Shown: piece by piece, positions 4,949 through 7,630 of the stretch
Layout: every line of letters begins with the position of its first letter
Numbering within the stretch: the stretch's first letter is position 1
NCBI GenBank assembly: GCA_018812465.1
Contig: JAHJCS010000257.1
Span: 1 to 7,630 of the forward strand
DNA: 7,630 bases
Source: Nanobdellota archaeon
Lineage (GTDB): Archaea; Nanobdellota; Nanobdellia; Woesearchaeales; UBA12501
Direction: 5' to 3'
The notes under the pieces: generated by a model
Told to the model about the DNA's origin: nothing
Databases searched by the model: none
What the model saw: the letters and a program-made list of their open reading frames with translations, nothing else
Position numbers and translations under genes: made by a program

Positions 4949-6400
4949 ATGGAAAACAACCCATTCGGTGAACTGATAGGCCAGATAAGAGGTAGAGATT
5001 TTTATGATGCTCCTCTGCATTATCTGGTTGCCAAAGGAAAGGATGCAGAGCTCTGCTATATCCATGGGAAGGACCTTGACAAAGAACAAGATCCCCAGTA
5101 CTGGCTGATTGAGAAGACTTCCAAAGGCATCAGAAGGACTGTCATAGGGAGAACAGGTATTGTCCAGACTGTTGAAGTGCTTGACAAACAAGGCAATGCA
5201 AGAAGGATACTTCACAGGAGCAATGGGTATGGCAATTTTGAAGTGGATGGAGAAAACACAGTAGAAGGCCTCCTGCATCAGGCTTATGGTGTGATTGATG
5301 GACTTGATTTCTCACAGGGATATGAAAAAAGGAGAGAGCTTTTCAGCTGGAGAGCGCAGCATGTTATCGCAAGATTTGGAGAGATAAGAAAATTATATGG
5401 TGAGAATGATATTGTCCCTGAATATAATGACACAATGATTGTTGCAAAGATTTCTGACAGTTGTCCAAGGCACTGCATCTATTGCCCAGAACCAAGCGAA
5501 AAGGGAATAGTGCTTTTTGACAAGAGACTGATAAACCATAATATAACCATGTCAAGAAGACTTCATGAAAAGTATCATGGAACATGGATCTCTGAGATGG
5601 ATGAAGGATTCCTTAATACCTCAGACATCCTCTGGTTCCACCTTGCAGACAGATATGCAAATGACAGGAAATGGAGAGAGACTCTTATCAGGACAGATCC
5701 AGTACTTGCTCAGATGATGAAGCGAGTGAACCTGAAAGATGGCTCTGGGAATATAACTGCACTTGATGATATTGTTGATGGCAAATCAAAGAAACATATT
5801 CCAGATCCAATAGAGATAATAGACAGTTTCAATGGACAGTTCACCCAGATCAAGAAGATGTATACTTTTATGGGAGTGCCTACAATCAATGCAACATCTC
5901 CTGAATATCTCAGAGAAATGTATGACAATGGAAAAAGATTTAACAGGATACTGGTGGGAATAGAGTCAGCTGATGATATAACCTCAAGATTCCTCGGCAA
6001 GAATGAGACTTATAAGGATAAGGCAGATGCTGTAAAGAAGCTCCATGAAGCAGGCTTCAAGGTGAAAGCAATTGTCCAGGTAGGAGTTACTGGAGAATCA
6101 TTCAGGCCTAATGGAACAAGATATCACAGGAGCAGGACAGCTCTTCTAAAGACTGCAGACTGGCTTGAGGCTGCAATGAGAAAGAGAATAAGAGACAGAG
6201 GAGATAAGGTTCAGGTCTCTAAATATATTCCTGTAGAAGGGACTGCTTTGAAGAGATTGCATGAGGAAGCTATAAGGATCAGGCCATTCAAGGATCCAAG
6301 CCTCCTTGATAAAGAAGTTGAATGGTTTGTTGAAGAGCTGATAAGAAGAGGCCTTGATGCAGAAGCAGACTATGAGATAGCTATCCAGAATGGGAAATAG
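4949..6400 (+). CDS. Radical SAM enzyme of unknown substrate
   Basis: A 483-residue cytosolic protein. The [4Fe-4S] ligands are Cys172, Cys176 and Cys179 (CPRHCIYCPEP), the CxxxCxxC motif that binds the cluster which reductively cleaves S-adenosylmethionine. The late barrel strands are clear: RILVGIESADD (334-343), then KADAVKKLHEAGFKVKAIVQVGVTGE (358-383), and SKYIPVEGTALKRL (424-437), which resembles the Y-x-P-x-x-GT segment common in Elp3/MiaB/HemN-like members. Only one other cysteine (Cys36) exists, so no SPASM-type or second iron-sulfur cluster is expected. About 165 residues precede the motif, and a long region (about 200-305) separates the early strands from the late ones; neither resembles a domain I can name. 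No TRAM, B12-binding or acetyltransferase domain is visible. The leaderless start at 4949 follows a TATA box. The enzyme class is secure; the reaction is not known. Confidence 0.9.
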   Translation: MENNPFGELIGQIRGRDFYDAPLHYLVAKGKDAELCYIHGKDLDKEQDPQYWLIEKTSKGIRRTVIGRTGIVQTVEVLDKQGNARRILHRSNGYGNFEVDGENTVEGLLHQAYGVIDGLDFSQGYEKRRELFSWRAQHVIARFGEIRKLYGENDIVPEYNDTMIVAKISDSCPRHCIYCPEPSEKGIVLFDKRLINHNITMSRRLHEKYHGTWISEMDEGFLNTSDILWFHLADRYANDRKWRETLIRTDPVLAQMMKRVNLKDGSGNITALDDIVDGKSKKHIPDPIEIIDSFNGQFTQIKKMYTFMGVPTINATSPEYLREMYDNGKRFNRILVGIESADDITSRFLGKNETYKDKADAVKKLHEAGFKVKAIVQVGVTGESFRPNGTRYHRSRTALLKTADWLEAAMRKRIRDRGDKVQVSKYIPVEGTALKRLHEEAIRIRPFKDPSLLDKEVEWFVEELIRRGLDAEADYEIAIQNGK

Positions 6401-6418
6401 TATATTCACAAGATAATC

Positions 6419-6426
6419 TTTATAAA
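6419..6426 (+). promoter_or_regulatory. TATA box of the secreted-protein operon
   Basis: TTTATAAA predicts a transcription start near 6448-6452. The resulting leader of about 15-20 nt would carry the strong Shine-Dalgarno site at 6455-6462. This also rules out the upstream in-frame ATG at 6429, which lies only 3 bp past the box. Confidence 0.6.
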
Positions 6427-6454
6427 TCATGGGTCATCCTGATTATATAATATT

Positions 6455-6462
6455 AGGAGGTG
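6455..6462 (+). promoter_or_regulatory. Strong Shine-Dalgarno site that sets the start at 6468
   Basis: AGGAGGTG is a full archaeal Shine-Dalgarno sequence with a 5-nt spacer (CTTTG) to the ATG at 6468. It decides the start against the ATG at 6429, which would add 13 residues in front of the signal peptide. Confidence 0.85.
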
Positions 6463-6467
6463 CTTTG

Positions 6468-7244
6468 ATGAAAAAAATATTTTTTGGAGTTCTTATTGCT
6501 GCACTTGTCCTGCTTTCAGCTGTCTGTGTGACTGCTGATGCAAGCAACGCAAAGCAGGCATGGCTTGATGCAAAGGAACAGACACAGGAAAAGCTGAGTT
6601 TACACCAGGATGCAAAGCTTGCTCTTGCAGGAGACAACACACCTGAGAATGTGCAGGCAGTGATTGACACAGGCAAGGAATACCAGCGCGCTGTCCTTGA
6701 CGAGGCAGAAGCATGGCTGACCTGGAAGAAGATTGAAGCACAAGAGAATGAAATGATCACTGATGAACTCAGAAACAGGATACTCGATGATGTGCAGACC
6801 AATATGGATAAGATAGATGCGCTTAGAGATGAAGTGGATGCTGTCCAGAATCAGTTTCAGCTTGGAGGAGTCAGCCTGAGGATGATAGGCAAGTATTTTG
6901 AGCTCCTTACTGATGTCTCAAGGAATACTGGCTTAGCTTGGGTCCATGTCGCTAACACTCATGCAGACAAGCTTGGGGAATTTGAAGAGAAGATCAGGAA
7001 TGCTGCTGAAGACCTTGATGACAATGAGGATATAATGGAAAAGCTTGACTCTGCAAGAAGAGAGCTTGAGACAGCAAGAGAGAACATTGACAAGGCAGAG
7101 GACACCTACAAAGCTGTCGAGATAGGAAAAACTCCTTTTGTCAAAGCAAGAGAAGGCAATATGTATCTGAGGGCTGCTAAACAGAATATGCTGAGTGCTC
7201 ATGCATATCTCAGGCAGGCTCTGGTGCTTTTGAGAGGTAACTAA
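6468..7244 (+). CDS. Exported coiled-coil protein
   Basis: A 258-residue protein I cannot assign to a named family. Residues 1-25 are a classic Sec signal peptide: MKK, a hydrophobic core FFGVLIAALVLLSAVCV, and a signal-peptidase I-like A-D-A end at 23-25. Cys20 is preceded by Val rather than Ala or Gly, so it is not a convincing lipobox. The mature part is almost entirely charged helix with heptad-like stretches (about 28-50, 95-130, 165-220), separated by a short loop LGGVSLRM (132-139). The last 35 residues form a further helix. It has no cysteine after the signal peptide and no enzymatic motif. The start at 6468 is set by the Shine-Dalgarno site. The acidic lipoprotein gene begins 1 bp after its stop, so the two are one operon and probably act together at the cell surface (inference). 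It is a structural or binding protein rather than an enzyme as far as can be seen. Confidence 0.85.
   Translation: MKKIFFGVLIAALVLLSAVCVTADASNAKQAWLDAKEQTQEKLSLHQDAKLALAGDNTPENVQAVIDTGKEYQRAVLDEAEAWLTWKKIEAQENEMITDELRNRILDDVQTNMDKIDALRDEVDAVQNQFQLGGVSLRMIGKYFELLTDVSRNTGLAWVHVANTHADKLGEFEEKIRNAAEDLDDNEDIMEKLDSARRELETARENIDKAEDTYKAVEIGKTPFVKAREGNMYLRAAKQNMLSAHAYLRQALVLLRGN
7232..7238 (+). promoter_or_regulatory. Shine-Dalgarno site of the lipoprotein gene
   Basis: GAGAGGT, inside the end of the upstream coding region, lies 7 nt before the ATG at 7246. An internal operon gene with a Shine-Dalgarno site fits archaeal practice. Confidence 0.6.
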
Positions 7245-7245
7245 A

Positions 7246-7581
7246 ATGAAGAGACTGGCAATAATAATCGGAATCCTGGCAATCGCATTGCTTGTTGCTT
7301 GCCAACCGCAGACAAAAGGACCTGCACAGACAGCACCATCTGATGATATGCCTTCTTCAGATAAAGTTGATGAAGCGCCTGGCATAGCAGATGACTCAGA
7401 TTCCATGGATGACTCTGGCAGTGATATAACAGATGAATCTGATGACAGCATGATGGATGGCTCAGATAAAGGTTCAATGGATACAGGAGCTTCAGACCCA
7501 GGAATATCTGACAGCGAGCTTGACGAGCTTGAGAAAGACCTTCAGGGAATGGAGTTTGATGACCTGGATAGTATAGAATAA
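7246..7581 (+). CDS. Small, highly acidic lipoprotein
   Basis: A 111-residue protein, not assigned to a family. Residues 1-18 are a signal sequence ending in the lipobox LVAC (16-19), so Cys19 is the likely lipid-anchored N-terminus on the outer face of the membrane. Residues 20-88 are low-complexity, rich in Asp, Ser, Gly, Met and Pro, and probably disordered. Residues 89-111 form a short acidic helix-like tail (SELDELEKDLQGMEFDDLDSIE) that looks more conserved in style. The mature protein has about 30 acidic residues against four lysines and no arginine. It starts 1 bp after the coiled-coil gene and has its own Shine-Dalgarno site, so co-expression is expected. The acidic region might bind metal ions or a basic partner, but that is conjecture. 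The ORF is supported by lipobox, RBS and operon position. Confidence 0.85.
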   Translation: MKRLAIIIGILAIALLVACQPQTKGPAQTAPSDDMPSSDKVDEAPGIADDSDSMDDSGSDITDESDDSMMDGSDKGSMDTGASDPGISDSELDELEKDLQGMEFDDLDSIE

Positions 7582-7584
7582 TCT

Positions 7585-7616
7585 TATTTCTTTATTATTC
7601 TTTTTCTTATATTTTA
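7585..7616 (+). terminator. T-rich terminator region of the secreted-protein operon
   Basis: A pyrimidine/T-rich tract including TTCTTTATTATTCTTTTTC begins right after the lipoprotein stop codon and continues to about 7616. It is consistent with archaeal intrinsic termination on T-runs; no stable hairpin is visible. Confidence 0.5.
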
Positions 7617-7630
7617 AAAAATTAGAAAAA

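Noticed and set aside
6429..6467. Longer N-terminus of the exported coiled-coil protein from ATG 6429
   Set aside because: The ATG lies only 3 bp past the TATA box, and the strong Shine-Dalgarno site plus the signal peptide point to the ATG at 6468.
6468..6530. Lipoprotein assignment for the coiled-coil protein through Cys20
   Set aside because: The residue before the Cys is Val, not Ala/Gly, and a good signal-peptidase I site (A-D-A) follows at residues 23-25.
6933..7451. Minus-strand frame of 172 codons opposite the secreted-protein operon
   Set aside because: It is antisense across two supported genes; its Ser-rich character mirrors the Asp/Ser/Glu codons of the opposite strand.

Overview
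This AT-rich window looks like a piece of an archaeal chromosome, most likely from a DPANN-type (Woesearchaeota-like) lineage; that placement is an inference. In its favour, five of seven candidate promoters put an archaeal TATA-like box about 21-32 bp before an ATG with no Shine-Dalgarno site, which suggests leaderless mRNAs. Arginine is mostly AGA/AGG, and isoleucine often ATA. There is an archaeal-style wHTH-nucleotidyltransferase/HEPN gene pair, and an archaeal-style lipoprotein and secreted coiled-coil protein. The one clearly bacterial-type gene is metK.

Left part (1-1250): the 5' part of metK (S-adenosylmethionine synthetase, cut by the window edge) and a hypothetical protein built from two copies of a helical repeat, both on the minus strand. 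The hypothetical gene is divergent from a large gene (1251-2846) that encodes a caspase/legumain-like (clan CD) cysteine peptidase homologue. It has about 235 residues of N-terminal helical sequence and an internal twin-arginine-like segment just before the protease domain.

Middle part (2847-4800): a 244-bp intergenic region full of inverted repeats precedes an overlapping MNT-HEPN pair, a probable toxin-antitoxin module. Two tandem operator-like elements share the same architecture but have different half-sites, and one of them covers the antitoxin start codon. The HEPN gene overlaps tail to tail with an unrecognised all-helical 254-residue protein on the minus strand.

Right part (4800-7630): an 18-bp perfect palindrome lies in the divergent promoter region in front of a radical SAM enzyme of unknown substrate. 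Next comes a two-gene secretion cassette with its own TATA box and strong Shine-Dalgarno sites, encoding an exported coiled-coil protein and a very acidic lipoprotein, followed by a T-rich terminator.

The items most worth a second look are the helical/Tat-like/caspase architecture, the paired operator elements of the HEPN-MNT module, the 18-bp palindrome, and the bacterial-type metK.
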